DNA of 64,000 bases. Origin: Clostridia bacterium (GTDB taxonomy: Bacteria; Bacillota; Clostridia; Lachnospirales; Lachnospiraceae). Location: NCBI GenBank assembly GCA_003249225.1, contig QKJQ01000015.1, forward strand, positions 62,001 to 126,000, in the 5' to 3' direction. Under the pieces are notes generated by a model. That model saw only the letters and a list, made by a program, of their open reading frames with translations. It had not been told where the DNA came from and did not search any database. The translations under genes were made by a program, and so were the position numbers. Shown here one piece after another: positions 17,846 to 28,738 of this stretch. The stretch's first letter is position 1. Every line of letters starts with the position of its first letter.

Positions 17846-19645
17846 ATGGAAATCAAGGAACAAAAGCATAGTATACCGAATAATATTATTTATCTGCTTC
17901 GCCCAATCGCAGCAAATAAGCCGCGCTATCTTTTCAATCTAGCTGCTGAAGCAGTACTTTTTGTCTTGTTGCCGCTCATGGCATCAGGAATAAGTTCGAT
18001 GGTCGTTGGAATGCTGGGGCAGGAATTAACTTTACCGATTATCGTATTGGCAATTGTTAGTGCCTTTGTCGTCTACGGGATTGTGAACTGGTTACATACA
18101 TATTTTAATACATATAATAATGCGGTCTATATTGATATGCGTATTTCTTACCATTATCAAAAACTGACAAGAAAAGTGATCGAAACTTCATTAGAACAGT
18201 CGGAAAGCAATGTTGTAAGAAAAGCACTTTCAAAAGCATTTCTTGCTATTAGCAATAATAAAATTGGTGTAGAAGGTATGCTTCGAAGCTTACAGGTATT
18301 TGTAGCAAATATCTTAGGATTGGTGGTATACGTTATAATCGTCGGAACGCTTGACTGGCGCATTGTTTCTTTACTGGTTGTATTAAGTGTTATTACAACC
18401 TTGATTGCGGGACTGACCACTAAAGTATTTAATCGAATAAAGGATAAAATAGCGGAGCAGGAACGTGTAGAACAATATATCAACCGAGTAGTCGACGATG
18501 TGGATGGCGGAAAAGATATCCGAATTATGGGATTATCGGACTGGTTGATTCATAAATATGACCAGGCAATCAAAGAAAAAAGAAAAATTCTTTTTTCCTA
18601 TGATTTCGTTTGTTTTATTGCAGATGCTGTGGAGACGATTCTTTCTGCAGCAAGAGATTTGATTTGTTATGTATATTTGATTTCCTTACTGAAAGAAGGA
18701 ATGCCAATTGCCCAGTTTGTATTCTATCTGGGATTAATCAGTGGTTTTGCCGCTTGGTTTACCCAGATTAGTAAAATGTTCATTGAAATCAAAAAAGATA
18801 GTGAACAAATCAATGATATGCGTACATTTATCGAATTGAAAAACGGTATGGAAGACATCGGCATCGTTCCTGAACAAGGTTTTGAGGAACTAAATATTGT
18901 ATTTGAACATGTTTCATATCAATATGAAGGTGCTAAAAAAGCAGTATTGAACGATATTTCTTTTCAGATGAAGCAGGGGAAGCATTTGGCTTTGGTAGGG
19001 CTCAACGGCGCTGGAAAATCGACTTTGGTCAAGCTGATGTCTGGCCTATATTTACCAACATCAGGGAATGTGTATATCAATGGAGTGAATACGAGAGAAT
19101 TGAATCGAGTCCAATACATGAAACACATTGCAGCTATTTTTCAGGATCCATTTATTATGTCTTATTCACTGGGCGAAAATATTGCTCTGGACGAAACATT
19201 TGATGAAGCTCGTGCAATGGAGGCCTTACGAATCGCAGGACTTTTGAAAAAAGTGAATACGTTACCAAAGGGTCTGCAAACTTATTTGGGAAAGGATATA
19301 GATGAGTCTGGCATTCGTTTTTCAGGAGGCGAAACGCAAAAGCTTCTTTTGGCCAGGGCAATCTACAGAAATCCGAAACTTGTTCTTTTCGATGAGCCGA
19401 CAGCTGCGCTTGATGCAATTGCTGAAAATGAAATATATGAGACCTACAGTGATGTATTAAGGGATAAATCTGCATTGTTCATTTCACATCGTCTGGCATC
19501 GACAAGGTTCTGTGATGAGATTATTCTGATAGAAAATGGACTGATTGAAGAAGTCGGAACACATGATACTTTACTAAGTAAGAACGGAAAATATGCAGAT
19601 TTATTCAGGGTACAGGCAAAGTATTACAATGAGGCGGTGAACTAA
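17846..19645 (+). CDS. ABC exporter half-transporter (permease-ATPase fusion), first of a pair
   Basis: 599 aa. The N-terminal type IV exporter membrane domain has about six helices (residues 20-310). The ATPase has Walker A GLNGAGKSTLVK, Q loop AAIFQDPF, signature IRFSGGETQK (a variant of LSGGQ), Walker B LVLFDEPTAAL and H loop FISHRLAS. The start is supported by AAAAGAGG. The stop abuts the start of the second half-transporter, so the two should form a heterodimer. The linked LytTR system suggests induction by a peptide or toxic compound. No cysteine-protease (C39) domain is present, so it is not a leader-cleaving bacteriocin exporter. Confidence 0.92.
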   Translation: MEIKEQKHSIPNNIIYLLRPIAANKPRYLFNLAAEAVLFVLLPLMASGISSMVVGMLGQELTLPIIVLAIVSAFVVYGIVNWLHTYFNTYNNAVYIDMRISYHYQKLTRKVIETSLEQSESNVVRKALSKAFLAISNNKIGVEGMLRSLQVFVANILGLVVYVIIVGTLDWRIVSLLVVLSVITTLIAGLTTKVFNRIKDKIAEQERVEQYINRVVDDVDGGKDIRIMGLSDWLIHKYDQAIKEKRKILFSYDFVCFIADAVETILSAARDLICYVYLISLLKEGMPIAQFVFYLGLISGFAAWFTQISKMFIEIKKDSEQINDMRTFIELKNGMEDIGIVPEQGFEELNIVFEHVSYQYEGAKKAVLNDISFQMKQGKHLALVGLNGAGKSTLVKLMSGLYLPTSGNVYINGVNTRELNRVQYMKHIAAIFQDPFIMSYSLGENIALDETFDEARAMEALRIAGLLKKVNTLPKGLQTYLGKDIDESGIRFSGGETQKLLLARAIYRNPKLVLFDEPTAALDAIAENEIYETYSDVLRDKSALFISHRLASTRFCDEIILIENGLIEEVGTHDTLLSKNGKYADLFRVQAKYYNEAVN

Positions 19646-21496
19646 ATGAAAAATGAAAACAAGCTCAGAAATAAAAAGAACAGTAATCATATGACAGTAA
19701 AAGAAATGTGGGATTTTTGTTTGTTTCAGGCAAAAGGATATCGAATTATACCAGTGATTTTAGTTCTTGGTGCTGTGACCGGAGCCTTGGTCGCTTATGT
19801 AAATAGTTTCTTTTATGCTAAAATACTGGACGATCTGATTAATCAAAACTATGATAGTGCGATAAATTTTGTGATCCTTTTAATTGTTGCCGTTATGGTA
19901 ATTCAGCTGATTGCCCATGCCAGCAATCGTATATTTGACCATTATGTGGCGCCAAGTGAGGAGGAAACGAGAAAAAGAACGGCAAGGAAAGCATTCTCCA
20001 TGGAATATGAAGAAATCGAAAAAACGGAAACCTTACAAAGTTTCCGCCGCGTACGACAAGGCGAAAACGGCCATGGCGGTATCGACCGACAGCTAAAAAC
20101 GATTTCTCTGTTTTTTACAGAATGCATAAAAGTTGTATTTGCGGGTATCTTCGTGGTTGTTCTCATGGCTAAGTCGGATTTCACCAAGGAAGGTATACTC
20201 CAATTTGGATTGTCTACCCTTACTCTCCTTCTTGCCTTTATCGGTGTTTTGGTTGCGGCAAAAATGATTTCTGAAAAAATCGGGAAATTAAATCTTGAAA
20301 TGAACCTGCAAAATGAAAAAACAAATGCGCGGGGAGCCTATGTGAGTGGACTTATGAACACCGAAAGCTATGCGCAGGATTTTCGTTTATATAATCTTGG
20401 CGATTATATTATGGGGAAATGGCGGATGATTACAAAAGTAGCAGAGGTATTTTTGAATCATGGAAGAAATGTTGGAAGCTTAAATGGGTTCGTGGCATTT
20501 ACACTTCAATTGTTAGGTGGAGTAACGTATGTATACATTGTATTAAAAGCAATTGCCGGAAGTGTTACAACGGGTGAAGTCTTGATGTATGCCGGTGCAA
20601 TCATTACGATGATGGCAAGCATTCGGCAGCTCATGAGTCATCATATGCAAATTAATTATTCGAATGAATACTTACGTACTTATGAAGAATTTATCAATCG
20701 GCCGAATATGCATTACGACGGTACATTACCAATTGAAAAAAGATCAGATCTCCGATATCAATTGGAATTTAAAAATGTTTCTTTTAAATATCCCGGAACA
20801 GAAAAATATATTTTGGAGAATCTGAACATTAGGTTCAATATCGGAGAAAAGATTGCTCTCGTTGGAAGAAACGGAGCCGGTAAAACGACATTGATTAAGC
20901 TTTTATTACGCTTATATGAACCGACAGAAGGAGCGATTCTATTAAACGGAATTAATATTTGGAAATATGATTATGAAGAATATACAAAGATCTTTTCTGT
21001 CGTATTTCAGGATTTCAAATTGTATCATTTCCCTTTGGATGAAAATATCGCAGGTTCAGAAAATGTGGATGAAGAAAAAGTAAAAAAAGTGATCGAACAG
21101 GTAGGGTTAAAGGAACGCGTGGACCGTATGAAAGACGGAATTCATACAAGACTTTATCACGAAACCGGAGATGGAGAGTCTCTCTCAGGTGGAGAAGCGC
21201 AGAAAGTTGCGATTGCAAGAGCGGTATATAAAGATGCTCCCTTTGTTATATTAGATGAGCCGACAGCAGCACTTGATCCAATTGCAGAAGCAGCGATTTA
21301 CGAGAATTTTAATGAACTTGTCGGAAATAAAACAGCCCTTTATATTTCACATCGCATGAGTAGCTGTAAGTTCTGCGATCAAGTGCTCGTTGTAGATGGC
21401 GGAAAAATAGCAGAACAGGGCAATCATGAAAAACTTCTGCGTTTAAATGGAATCTATGCAGAGCTATATAATGTGCAGGCGAAGCACTATGCGTAA
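19646..21496 (+). CDS. ABC exporter half-transporter (permease-ATPase fusion), second of a pair
   Basis: 616 aa. The membrane domain spans roughly residues 30-340. ATPase motifs: Walker A GRNGAGKTTLIK, Q loop SVVFQDFKL, signature [10 protein letters not shown], Walker B FVILDEPTAAL and H loop YISHRMSS. The Walker B segment is followed by Asp (DPIAEA) rather than the usual Glu-adjacent sequence only in register; the catalytic Glu of DEP is retained. The ATG follows the previous stop with no gap, implying coupling. Exported substrate unknown; self-protection against or secretion of a peptide is the usual role of such LytTR-linked pairs. Confidence 0.92.
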   Translation: MKNENKLRNKKNSNHMTVKEMWDFCLFQAKGYRIIPVILVLGAVTGALVAYVNSFFYAKILDDLINQNYDSAINFVILLIVAVMVIQLIAHASNRIFDHYVAPSEEETRKRTARKAFSMEYEEIEKTETLQSFRRVRQGENGHGGIDRQLKTISLFFTECIKVVFAGIFVVVLMAKSDFTKEGILQFGLSTLTLLLAFIGVLVAAKMISEKIGKLNLEMNLQNEKTNARGAYVSGLMNTESYAQDFRLYNLGDYIMGKWRMITKVAEVFLNHGRNVGSLNGFVAFTLQLLGGVTYVYIVLKAIAGSVTTGEVLMYAGAIITMMASIRQLMSHHMQINYSNEYLRTYEEFINRPNMHYDGTLPIEKRSDLRYQLEFKNVSFKYPGTEKYILENLNIRFNIGEKIALVGRNGAGKTTLIKLLLRLYEPTEGAILLNGINIWKYDYEEYTKIFSVVFQDFKLYHFPLDENIAGSENVDEEKVKKVIEQVGLKERVDRMKDGIHTRLYHETGDGESLSGGEAQKVAIARAVYKDAPFVILDEPTAALDPIAEAAIYENFNELVGNKTALYISHRMSSCKFCDQVLVVDGGKIAEQGNHEKLLRLNGIYAELYNVQAKHYA

Positions 21497-21551
21497 AGGA
21501 AACGATCAATGCAAATTTTCTTTCTATTTGTTTTTGCTTTGGACCGATTAA

Positions 21552-22484
21552 CTAATTCGCGTATATATTGGCTAAATCATGTGTTTTTCGCTTCATTTCT
21601 TCACGAATATGTGGCGGCTCCAGACATTCACATTTTGACCCGAAACTAAGAAGAATATCATAATTGTAATCATTCTCTATAAATGGAAAATCAACAAGAT
21701 AATGTTCGTCATCAGCCGGTAAAAAATGATCGTACGAACAATAATCAAGCACCCTGTCCATGACAGATTCATGAATCCGGAGTTTGATTCTTACGGTCAT
21801 AGTTTCAAAGATTTCCCGAGAGTCAAAAATTGCTTTCTGAAAATCTCTTGGCACAAATTTTTCTTCTTTCATGTGTAAGTTTGCTATACGGGATAGTCTA
21901 AATAAGCGAAAATCATTTCTTTCGTAGCAATATCCTTGGAAATACCAGTGACTGTTTTTAAATACAAGCTGATAAGGCTCTACTATACGAACAGTCTTTT
22001 TCCCGTGATGTGCCACATATTCAAAGGAAAGTAACCTGCTTTCCTGTAATGCTGTCTTGATAATCCCTAAGTATTGCTGCACGTTATTGTTTCCTATCCA
22101 TGCACTCAGATCTATGCGTACTTGGTTCGACCTTATTTCAATGTCTTTCGCCCGATCGTTTGGAATAAAGCTTTTCACTTTTGCAAGTGCGCTTATTAGT
22201 TCGTCACCACGTACCATATCCGTAAGACTGGAAAGTCCCATTAAGATAGCAGAAAGATCCGCAGACGAAAAAACATTCTTTTCAATCTTATAGTTCTGCA
22301 TGATTTCAAATCCGCCTCCAACGCCCGTAGTGGATCGGATAGGAATGCCCGCCATATTGATTGACTCTATGTCCCGGTAGATGGTACGTGGCGATACCTC
22401 AAACATTTCTGCTAACTCCTGTGCTCCGATTCGCTCTTTATTAAGAAGTATCATAATAATACTAACCAGTCTGTCGATTTTCAT
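21552..22484 (-). CDS. WYL-domain transcriptional regulator (YafY/DeoR-like HTH)
   Basis: 310 aa from MKIDRLVSIIMILL at 22484, chosen because GGAG lies five bases upstream; the track's 351-aa version runs into the promoter of the divergent gene. The N-terminal HTH_11-type domain is IGAQELAEMFEVSPRTIYRDIESINMAGIPI, followed by a WYL domain (about residues 120-220: LSFEYVAHHGKKTVRIVEPYQLVFKNSHWYFQGYC) and a C-terminal WCX-like extension. It is divergent from the isochorismatase-like gene with a 107-base shared spacer, and probably represses that gene and itself. Ligand unknown. Confidence 0.9.
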   Translation of the reverse strand: MKIDRLVSIIMILLNKERIGAQELAEMFEVSPRTIYRDIESINMAGIPIRSTTGVGGGFEIMQNYKIEKNVFSSADLSAILMGLSSLTDMVRGDELISALAKVKSFIPNDRAKDIEIRSNQVRIDLSAWIGNNNVQQYLGIIKTALQESRLLSFEYVAHHGKKTVRIVEPYQLVFKNSHWYFQGYCYERNDFRLFRLSRIANLHMKEEKFVPRDFQKAIFDSREIFETMTVRIKLRIHESVMDRVLDYCSYDHFLPADDEHYLVDFPFIENDYNYDILLSFGSKCECLEPPHIREEMKRKTHDLANIYAN

Positions 22485-22591
22485 TTGATCTCCATCCCTA
22501 AAATTTATTTCGATTGTAGCCATACTGTTGTCAGTAATTGTACTGTACAATATAAGAAAAAACAAATCAATAAAAGAAAAGGGGACAAAAA

Positions 22592-23080
22592 ATGCAAAAT
22601 AAGGCACTCATCGTAATTGACATTCAAAACGATATTACAAAGAATTATGAGGAGATTATCGAAAACATTAATGCTGCTATTGATTGGGCTGTTGACCACA
22701 ATATTCCCGTTGTTTATATTAAACATAATAATCTATCCGCAGGAACAAGAACCTTTAAGCCAGACACTTATGGCGAAGAATTCGTCTCGGAACTAAGAAT
22801 TGTATCGAAAAATATTTTTACAAAAACAAAAGGCAACGCTCTGACAAGCGAAGAATTCTCCAAATTCATACGTGACAACGAAATCAAGGAGTTCTATATT
22901 ACTGGTGCGGATGCAATTGCCTGTGTAAAATCCACTTGTTATAATATGACCAAGGCTGGTTACATTGTTCATGTGCTTTCCGATTGTATAACCAGCTATG
23001 ATAAACGAAAAATCAAAGAAATGCTTCAATACTATGCAAGCAAGGGGTGTGATGTTGAGAAACTAACCGAAGTAATGTAA
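22592..23080 (+). CDS. Isochorismatase-like cysteine hydrolase
   Basis: 162 aa. The catalytic triad of the family is visible: Asp10 in ALIVIDIQND, Lys in NIFTKTKGNAL, and Cys in YITGADAIACVKST, in the typical order. AAAAGGGG precedes the ATG. It is a cytosolic amidase- or nicotinamidase-like hydrolase; substrate not predictable. It is divergently transcribed from the WYL regulator, which probably controls it. Confidence 0.88.
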   Translation: MQNKALIVIDIQNDITKNYEEIIENINAAIDWAVDHNIPVVYIKHNNLSAGTRTFKPDTYGEEFVSELRIVSKNIFTKTKGNALTSEEFSKFIRDNEIKEFYITGADAIACVKSTCYNMTKAGYIVHVLSDCITSYDKRKIKEMLQYYASKGCDVEKLTEVM

Positions 23081-23177
23081 GAACCACATTCAAAACAGTG
23101 TATCAGCTCAACTTTACCAACCTTCGTAATATGTCCTCTCTTTCTCTTGTGCTCAAGACCTACATTACACGCACCTA

Positions 23178-24020
23178 TTATAAAGTCATTAATTGTTCTG
23201 CTATTTTTGAATACTCTGGATGAGGACGATCCATATCCGAAATCAAACTCATTGTTATATTCCGCGTGGGTATAATGAGCGCTCGCTGCCCCCCAAATCC
23301 AGCAGCATAAAAATAATCTGTTTTATCCCAGGTTCCCAACCACCATCCTAAACCATAGGGCGTATTCTCCGGAAAACCACCGTTCGAATATGGCAGTATA
23401 CTCTGATTATAATATTGTTCAGAAAATAAATTTGTATGATTAATTTCTCCCTTATGCAGCATCAACTGACACAGCTCATCAAGCATGCCTATGCTCACGG
23501 ACATGTCTTGTATATTTTCACTTTGCCATATGAATTTTTTATGATTAAAATATTTTACTATTTTCGACTCAAATAAATCAACAATGTTGCATTGATATAC
23601 ATTTTCTAAAAGATACACGATAAGCTGTGGATCCGGTTTATATTTAAACCGTAAACCAGGGTCACTTTCAAAATTCAGGTCCATAACTTCATTCATATTT
23701 TGTGGAATCATTTCTCCTGGACCTGGCCATACAAGACCAGTCGTTTTGGATAATGCATGTTTTATTTTAATCTTATACCAATTACTATCAATAATCTCCT
23801 TATGATCTACATAATCAAGAATACAATCCTCTATACTATTAATTCGCCGCTCTTTTATAGCACTCCCAATTAATACAGATAAAAATGACTTAAAAACACA
23901 ACCAATTGGATATAATTGGTTGTGTTCGCTGCCTTCTTTTGATTCATTCAATATCAGTTCATTATTTTGGATTATATGAATGGCTTTAATACTTGGATAT
24001 TTATCCAGTTCAATTTTCAT
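23178..24020 (-). CDS. Beta-lactamase-fold hydrolase homologue with altered catalytic motifs
   Basis: 280 aa. The fold signature is clear: YPIGCVFKSFLSVLIGSAIKE aligns with the SxxK helix, WLGTWDKTDYFYAAGFGGQRALIIP with the third motif region, and NMNEVMDLNFESDPGLRFKYKP with the second motif region. The nucleophile position is Cys (TGT), giving CxxK, and the YxN motif reads YKP. Either it is a Cys-nucleophile variant or a degraded, inactive member. The frame is intact over a normal family length and no signal peptide is seen. It lies downstream of the guaA terminator and is probably monocistronic. Confidence 0.75.
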   Translation of the reverse strand: MKIELDKYPSIKAIHIIQNNELILNESKEGSEHNQLYPIGCVFKSFLSVLIGSAIKERRINSIEDCILDYVDHKEIIDSNWYKIKIKHALSKTTGLVWPGPGEMIPQNMNEVMDLNFESDPGLRFKYKPDPQLIVYLLENVYQCNIVDLFESKIVKYFNHKKFIWQSENIQDMSVSIGMLDELCQLMLHKGEINHTNLFSEQYYNQSILPYSNGGFPENTPYGLGWWLGTWDKTDYFYAAGFGGQRALIIPTRNITMSLISDMDRPHPEYSKIAEQLMTL

Positions 24021-24203
24021 GAGAATATTCCTCCGGTATTATAGTTAAGCAAATATATAGGTACTCCTTTTTTTGATCAAATTAATTTCTGCAGAATATG
24101 GAATGTTTATACATAAACAATTATACAATACTATTCTAAAAAATCTATATCACTTTTCTAAATACCATTAAATATTCCCTCAGGCTATTACACGAAGCAT
24201 CAT

Positions 24204-24230
24204 AAAAACTGCTCAGTATTCACTGAGCAG
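24204..24230 (-). terminator. guaA terminator
   Basis: A perfect 9-bp stem (CTGCTCAGT/ACTGAGCAG) with a four-base loop is followed by TTTTT on the minus strand, about 75 bases after the guaA stop. Confidence 0.8.
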
Positions 24231-24304
24231 AAAATGGTTTTGCTTTTTTCTTTATCTTCTGGACGGGTAGCACACCAAAACACTGGGCTGTAGGATTTCT
24301 GTTA

Positions 24305-25846
24305 TTACTCAAACTCTATCGTTGCCGGTGGTTTCCCCGTACAATCATACAGTACTCTATTCACGTGCTTCACTTCATTAACAATCCTCTGTGACACGAC
24401 CCCAAGTACCGGCCAAGGCAGCTCTGCCGCATCTGCAGTCATAAAATCACTTGTATTCACTGCACGAAGTGCCACAGCGTAATCGTAGGTCCTCTCATCG
24501 CCCATAACACCAACCGATCTCATGTTGGTAAGCGCTGCAAAGTACTGTCCGATATTTCTGTCAATTCCTGCTTTCTTGATTTCCTCACGGTAAATGGCAT
24601 CCGCTTCCTGAAGGATCTTGATCTTCTCTTCCGTGACATCACCGATGATACGGATAGCAAGTCCAGGACCCGGGAAAGGCTGTCTGAACACCAGGTAGTC
24701 CGGAATACCGAGCTCAAGTCCTGATTTTCTTACCTCATCTTTGAACAGATCACGAAGCGGTTCGATGATTTCTTTAAAATCAACATAGTCCGGAAGACCG
24801 CCTACATTGTGGTGGGATTTAATGACGGCGGAATCCCCCAAGCCGCTTTCTATAACATCAGGGTAAATTGTACCCTGAACAAGGTAATCAACTGTTCCGA
24901 TCTTCTTCGCTTCTTCCTCGAACACACGGATGAATTCTTCGCCTATGATCTTGCGTTTTTGTTCTGGTTCCGATACTCCGGCAAGCTTGTCGTAGAATCT
25001 CTTCTGCGCATTGACACGGATGAAGTTCAGGTCAAATTTTCCTGACTTTGAGAACACTTCTTCCACTTCATCACCTTCGTTCTTACGAAGCAGACCATGA
25101 TCCACAAAGATACAGGTCAGCTGTTTGCCCACGGCCTTTGACAGCATAACGGCTGCAACGGAGGAATCAACACCACCGGATAAAGCACAGAGAACCTTTC
25201 CATCACCAACTTTTGCACGAATCGCTTCAATCGACCGTTCCACGAACGAATCCATCTTCCAGTCACCGCTGCACTGACATACATCGAATAAGTAATTACG
25301 TAGAATAGTCGTACCTTCCTTCGTATGATTAACTTCCGGATGGAATTGCACGGTATAAAGATTTTTCTCAACATTTTCTGATGCCGCAAATGGACATGCG
25401 TCCGTTGTTCCGACGATTTTGAACCCTTCTGCCGGTTTCGACACATAATCGGTGTGACTCATCAGACAGATTGATTTGTGCGCGACATTTCCAAACAATT
25501 TTCCTGTATTATCAAAGGTAACTTCGGTCACGCCATACTCTCTGACCGGAGCTGTACTGACAACACCACCCAGCTGCGCCATCATAAGCTGCGCGCCATA
25601 GCATATTCCAAGAATCGGTATCCCTAAATCATAAATCGCTTTGTCGCAGGCCGGTGCATTTTCCCCATAAACACTGTTTGGTCCTCCGGTGAAAATGATA
25701 CCTTTCGGCGCTTTCTTCTTGATCTCCTCCAGGGGAAGCGTGTAAGGGTGAACCTCACAATAAACGTTGCACTCTCTGACTCTTCTTGCAATCAGCTGGT
25801 TGTACTGCCCGCCAAAATCAAGCACGATCACTAACTCATTCTGCAT
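24305..25846 (-). CDS. guaA: GMP synthase (glutamine-hydrolysing)
   Basis: 513 aa, the normal length. The N-terminal class I glutamine amidotransferase domain has Cys in GICYGAQLM and the His/Glu pair in [10 protein letters not shown]. The ATP pyrophosphatase domain has the P-loop [17 protein letters not shown] and [15 protein letters not shown]. The C-terminal dimerisation domain ends in [10 protein letters not shown]. It converts XMP to GMP with glutamine and ATP. A consensus promoter (TTGACA-16-TATAAT) lies about 220 bases upstream, leaving a leader in which no purine riboswitch was recognised. It is divergent from uvrB. Confidence 0.97.
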   Translation of the reverse strand: MQNELVIVLDFGGQYNQLIARRVRECNVYCEVHPYTLPLEEIKKKAPKGIIFTGGPNSVYGENAPACDKAIYDLGIPILGICYGAQLMMAQLGGVVSTAPVREYGVTEVTFDNTGKLFGNVAHKSICLMSHTDYVSKPAEGFKIVGTTDACPFAASENVEKNLYTVQFHPEVNHTKEGTTILRNYLFDVCQCSGDWKMDSFVERSIEAIRAKVGDGKVLCALSGGVDSSVAAVMLSKAVGKQLTCIFVDHGLLRKNEGDEVEEVFSKSGKFDLNFIRVNAQKRFYDKLAGVSEPEQKRKIIGEEFIRVFEEEAKKIGTVDYLVQGTIYPDVIESGLGDSAVIKSHHNVGGLPDYVDFKEIIEPLRDLFKDEVRKSGLELGIPDYLVFRQPFPGPGLAIRIIGDVTEEKIKILQEADAIYREEIKKAGIDRNIGQYFAALTNMRSVGVMGDERTYDYAVALRAVNTSDFMTADAAELPWPVLGVVSQRIVNEVKHVNRVLYDCTGKPPATIEFE

Positions 25847-26075
25847 GGTAATACCTTTCCTTTCTCTAATTCAATTCTGCGCAGTATCACAGCCTGCATC
25901 CGGCTGGTCTGCTCATTCCTAAACATCCGTTGTTCTTATTCAAGTAAATGCTTACTTAAAAACTACTATCTTTCAGGTGTCGTTACCTTTGTATCTGCAA
26001 TTTATACTATAAATCGATCCGAAAACACATCGCGAATACCTTAAAAATAAGGATTCATCGGGTAGACATTCTTAA

Positions 26076-26103
26076 ATTATAAGGGATTCCCCGCGTTTGT
26101 CAA
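26076..26103 (-). promoter_or_regulatory. guaA promoter
   Basis: On the minus strand TTGACA and TATAAT are separated by 16 bases. The predicted leader is about 220 nt and contains two small hairpins (TAAGTAA/TTACTTG; CAGCC/GGCTG) but no recognised riboswitch. Confidence 0.75.
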
Positions 26104-26130
26104 GACAAATGCTTGCAAATGCCAAAAAGT

Positions 26131-26142
26131 GAACAGTTGTTC
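26131..26142 (+). promoter_or_regulatory. LexA/DinR (SOS) operator upstream of uvrB
   Basis: GAACAGTTGTTC fits the Gram-positive SOS box core GAAC-N4-GTTC as a perfect palindrome and is followed by the consensus G. It lies ten bases before the -35 box of the uvrB promoter. This agrees with known LexA control of uvrBA in Bacillus. Confidence 0.8.
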
Positions 26143-26152
26143 GATTTATGTC

Positions 26153-26181
26153 TTGCATTTCTACTGGTAGTATGCTATGAT
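26153..26181 (+). promoter_or_regulatory. uvrB promoter
   Basis: TTGCAT and TATGAT are separated by 17 bases. Transcription would begin near 26188 and give a leader of over 400 nt before uvrB. That leader is strongly G-poor (about 26280-26480) and contains no recognised gene. Confidence 0.7.
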
Positions 26182-26615
26182 AAGCACTACGAAATACGTT
26201 GTCTCTTCTTTATTATTAGATACGTTGCTTCAGTACATCGCAAATTCGCAAAATTGTTATTTTGTTACTGGTTCATATAAGTTCTTCGCCACCACAACCT
26301 AAATTACTCTGCCCAAATGTTACCTAATTATGTAAGCTAAATATTACTTGATTTCATCACAAAATTATATCACACAGTAACCTTACACCTTACCATTACG
26401 AACTTACACTTCACATTTATATTTCATCTTAACATTTTACTTTTGCATTTATTATTCATTTTACTTTGTGTGTTTCTTCATTCCAACACAGGTTTTCAGC
26501 TCATTGGACGTTTGTTATAAGAATTACATCTCACAAACTTCTAAGATCGAAATGTTTTTCGAGCATCTCGCTGCTATGACAAATGGATAACACTGCTTTA
26601 GAATGGGAGTTTTCT

Positions 26616-28598
26616 ATGGATCATTTTAAATTATCATCCGAATTTGAACCGACCGGAGATCAGCCGGAAGCGATCCGTGCACTGGTCGAAGGCTTTCAGG
26701 AAGGGAATCAGTTTCAGACACTGCTTGGCGTTACAGGCTCCGGTAAGACATTTACCATGGCCAATGTCATTCAGCAATTAAATCGTCCTACCCTGATCAT
26801 TGCCCATAACAAGACGCTTGCCGCACAGCTGTACGGCGAATTCAAGGAATTCTTTCCGGAGAACTCTGTTGAGTATTTTGTATCCTACTATGATTATTAT
26901 CAGCCGGAGGCTTATGTACCTTCTACTGATACATTTATTGAAAAGGACAGTGCGATCAACGACGAGATCGATAAGCTGCGCCATTCAGCGACTGCTGCCC
27001 TGACCGAACGCCGCGATGTAATAATTATCGCCAGCGTTTCCTGTATCTATGGTCTTGCCAGTCCATTTGACTATAAGAACATGACTCTGTCTTTGCGCCC
27101 GGGAATGGTCAAGGAGCGCGACGGCGTCCTAAGAAGATTGATCGACATGCAGTACCTGCGGAATGACATGGACTTCCACCGCGGTACTTTTCGTGTTCAT
27201 GGTGATGTTGTTGAGATCTTCCCGATCGCTTCCACTGAGACAGCAATACGTGTGGAGTTCTTTGGCGATGAGATCGATCGCATAACAGAGATCGATGCTT
27301 TGACCGGTGAAGTGAAAAACACACTGGAACACACCATGATTTTCCCAGCTTCCCACTATGTTGTTCCGGAAGAAAAGATGAAGTCAGCCATTCTTAACAT
27401 AGAAGAAGAGATGATCAACCGCGTACAGTATTTCAAGTCGGAGGATAAGCTCTTAGAGGCCCAGCGAATCGCAGAACGTACGAACTTTGATGTTGAGATG
27501 CTTCGTGAGACCGGCATCTGTTCCGGTATCGAGAACTATTCCATGCATCTTGCAGGTCTAACCTTTGGCTGCACACCGCACACAATGCTCGAGTATTTTC
27601 CGGAAGACTTTCTTATAATTATTGATGAATCACATATCACGCTTCCGCAGATCCGTGGTATGTATGCCGGTGATCAGGCGCGTAAGAGTGTCCTTGTCGA
27701 CTATGGTTTTCGACTTCCATCTGCGAAGGAGAACCGTCCTTTGAACTTTCAGGAATTTGAAAGTTATATTAACCAGATGATGTTTGTCTCGGCTACTCCA
27801 AGTGTTTACGAACGTGAGCATGAACTACTTCGTACAGAACAGGTCATCCGACCGACCGGACTTCTTGACCCGGAGGTCGTTGTAAAGCCTACCGAAGGAC
27901 AGATCGATGATCTGGTTGCTGAGATTAAGAAAGAGACCGACCAAAAACGCAAGGTTCTTGTAACAACTCTTACAAAACGTATGGCAGAGGACCTGACCAC
28001 TTATATGCGTGAGATTGGTATACGTGTCAAGTATCTGCATTCCGATATTGATACCCTTGAACGTTCACAGATTATACGTGACATGCGTCTTGATGTCTTT
28101 GATGTGCTTGTCGGAATCAATTTGTTACGTGAAGGTCTTGATATCCCGGAAGTAAGTCTTGTTGCTATCCTCGACGCAGATAAAGAAGGCTTCCTGCGTT
28201 CCGAGACTTCTTTGATTCAGACAATCGGACGTGCTGCAAGAAATGCCGACGGACGCGTTGTTATGTATGCGAACCACATGACCGATTCCATGGAGCGTGC
28301 GATATCAGAGACGAACCGACGCCGCGAGATCCAGAATCGTTACAACGAAGAGAATGGCATCACACCTCAGACCATTAAAAAGAAAGTCCGCGATCTGATC
28401 CGAATTACGAAGCAGGTCGAAGTGGATCCTTCACTCATGCAGAAAGAAACCGAGTCTATGACTCGAAAGGAACTGGAAGCTCATGCAAAACTTATTATCA
28501 AACAGATGAACCAGGCAGCTGCAGAACTGAACTTCGAACTTGCGGCTGAACTTCGTGACAAGATGATAGAGGTCAAGAAACAGCTGCAGGAGATGTAA
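26616..28598 (+). CDS. uvrB: Excinuclease ABC subunit B
   Basis: 660 aa from [25 protein letters not shown] six bases upstream supports this start over the track's 26583. Motifs: Walker [15 protein letters not shown], beta-hairpin [24 protein letters not shown] box [13 protein letters not shown], helicase motif [14 protein letters not shown], and a C-terminal UVR domain ([22 protein letters not shown]). With UvrA it verifies DNA damage and loads UvrC for nucleotide excision repair. It is preceded by a LexA-type operator and followed by a tandem repeat and uvrA, so SOS induction is likely. Confidence 0.97.
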   Translation: MDHFKLSSEFEPTGDQPEAIRALVEGFQEGNQFQTLLGVTGSGKTFTMANVIQQLNRPTLIIAHNKTLAAQLYGEFKEFFPENSVEYFVSYYDYYQPEAYVPSTDTFIEKDSAINDEIDKLRHSATAALTERRDVIIIASVSCIYGLASPFDYKNMTLSLRPGMVKERDGVLRRLIDMQYLRNDMDFHRGTFRVHGDVVEIFPIASTETAIRVEFFGDEIDRITEIDALTGEVKNTLEHTMIFPASHYVVPEEKMKSAILNIEEEMINRVQYFKSEDKLLEAQRIAERTNFDVEMLRETGICSGIENYSMHLAGLTFGCTPHTMLEYFPEDFLIIIDESHITLPQIRGMYAGDQARKSVLVDYGFRLPSAKENRPLNFQEFESYINQMMFVSATPSVYEREHELLRTEQVIRPTGLLDPEVVVKPTEGQIDDLVAEIKKETDQKRKVLVTTLTKRMAEDLTTYMREIGIRVKYLHSDIDTLERSQIIRDMRLDVFDVLVGINLLREGLDIPEVSLVAILDADKEGFLRSETSLIQTIGRAARNADGRVVMYANHMTDSMERAISETNRRREIQNRYNEENGITPQTIKKKVRDLIRITKQVEVDPSLMQKETESMTRKELEAHAKLIIKQMNQAAAELNFELAAELRDKMIEVKKQLQEM

Positions 28599-28738
28599 AT
28601 GCCATTCTAAAAAATAGTTCAATAATCACTGTACATTTAGCTCTCTGCGCATTAACAACTCTGTTCATTAGTATATCTGCACACCTAGATCTTTGTACAT
28701 TTTCATTGCTATGTTTTTTATCATTATGTTTTTTTAAC

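Noticed and set aside
16198-21496. Complete agr-type quorum-sensing locus
   Set aside because: The regulator and kinase are Agr-like in family, but no AgrB protease or AgrD peptide gene was found on either strand nearby, and the kinase lacks the AgrC sensor.
25847-26075. Purine riboswitch before guaA
   Set aside because: The leader was read on the minus strand for the conserved purine aptamer elements and none were found.
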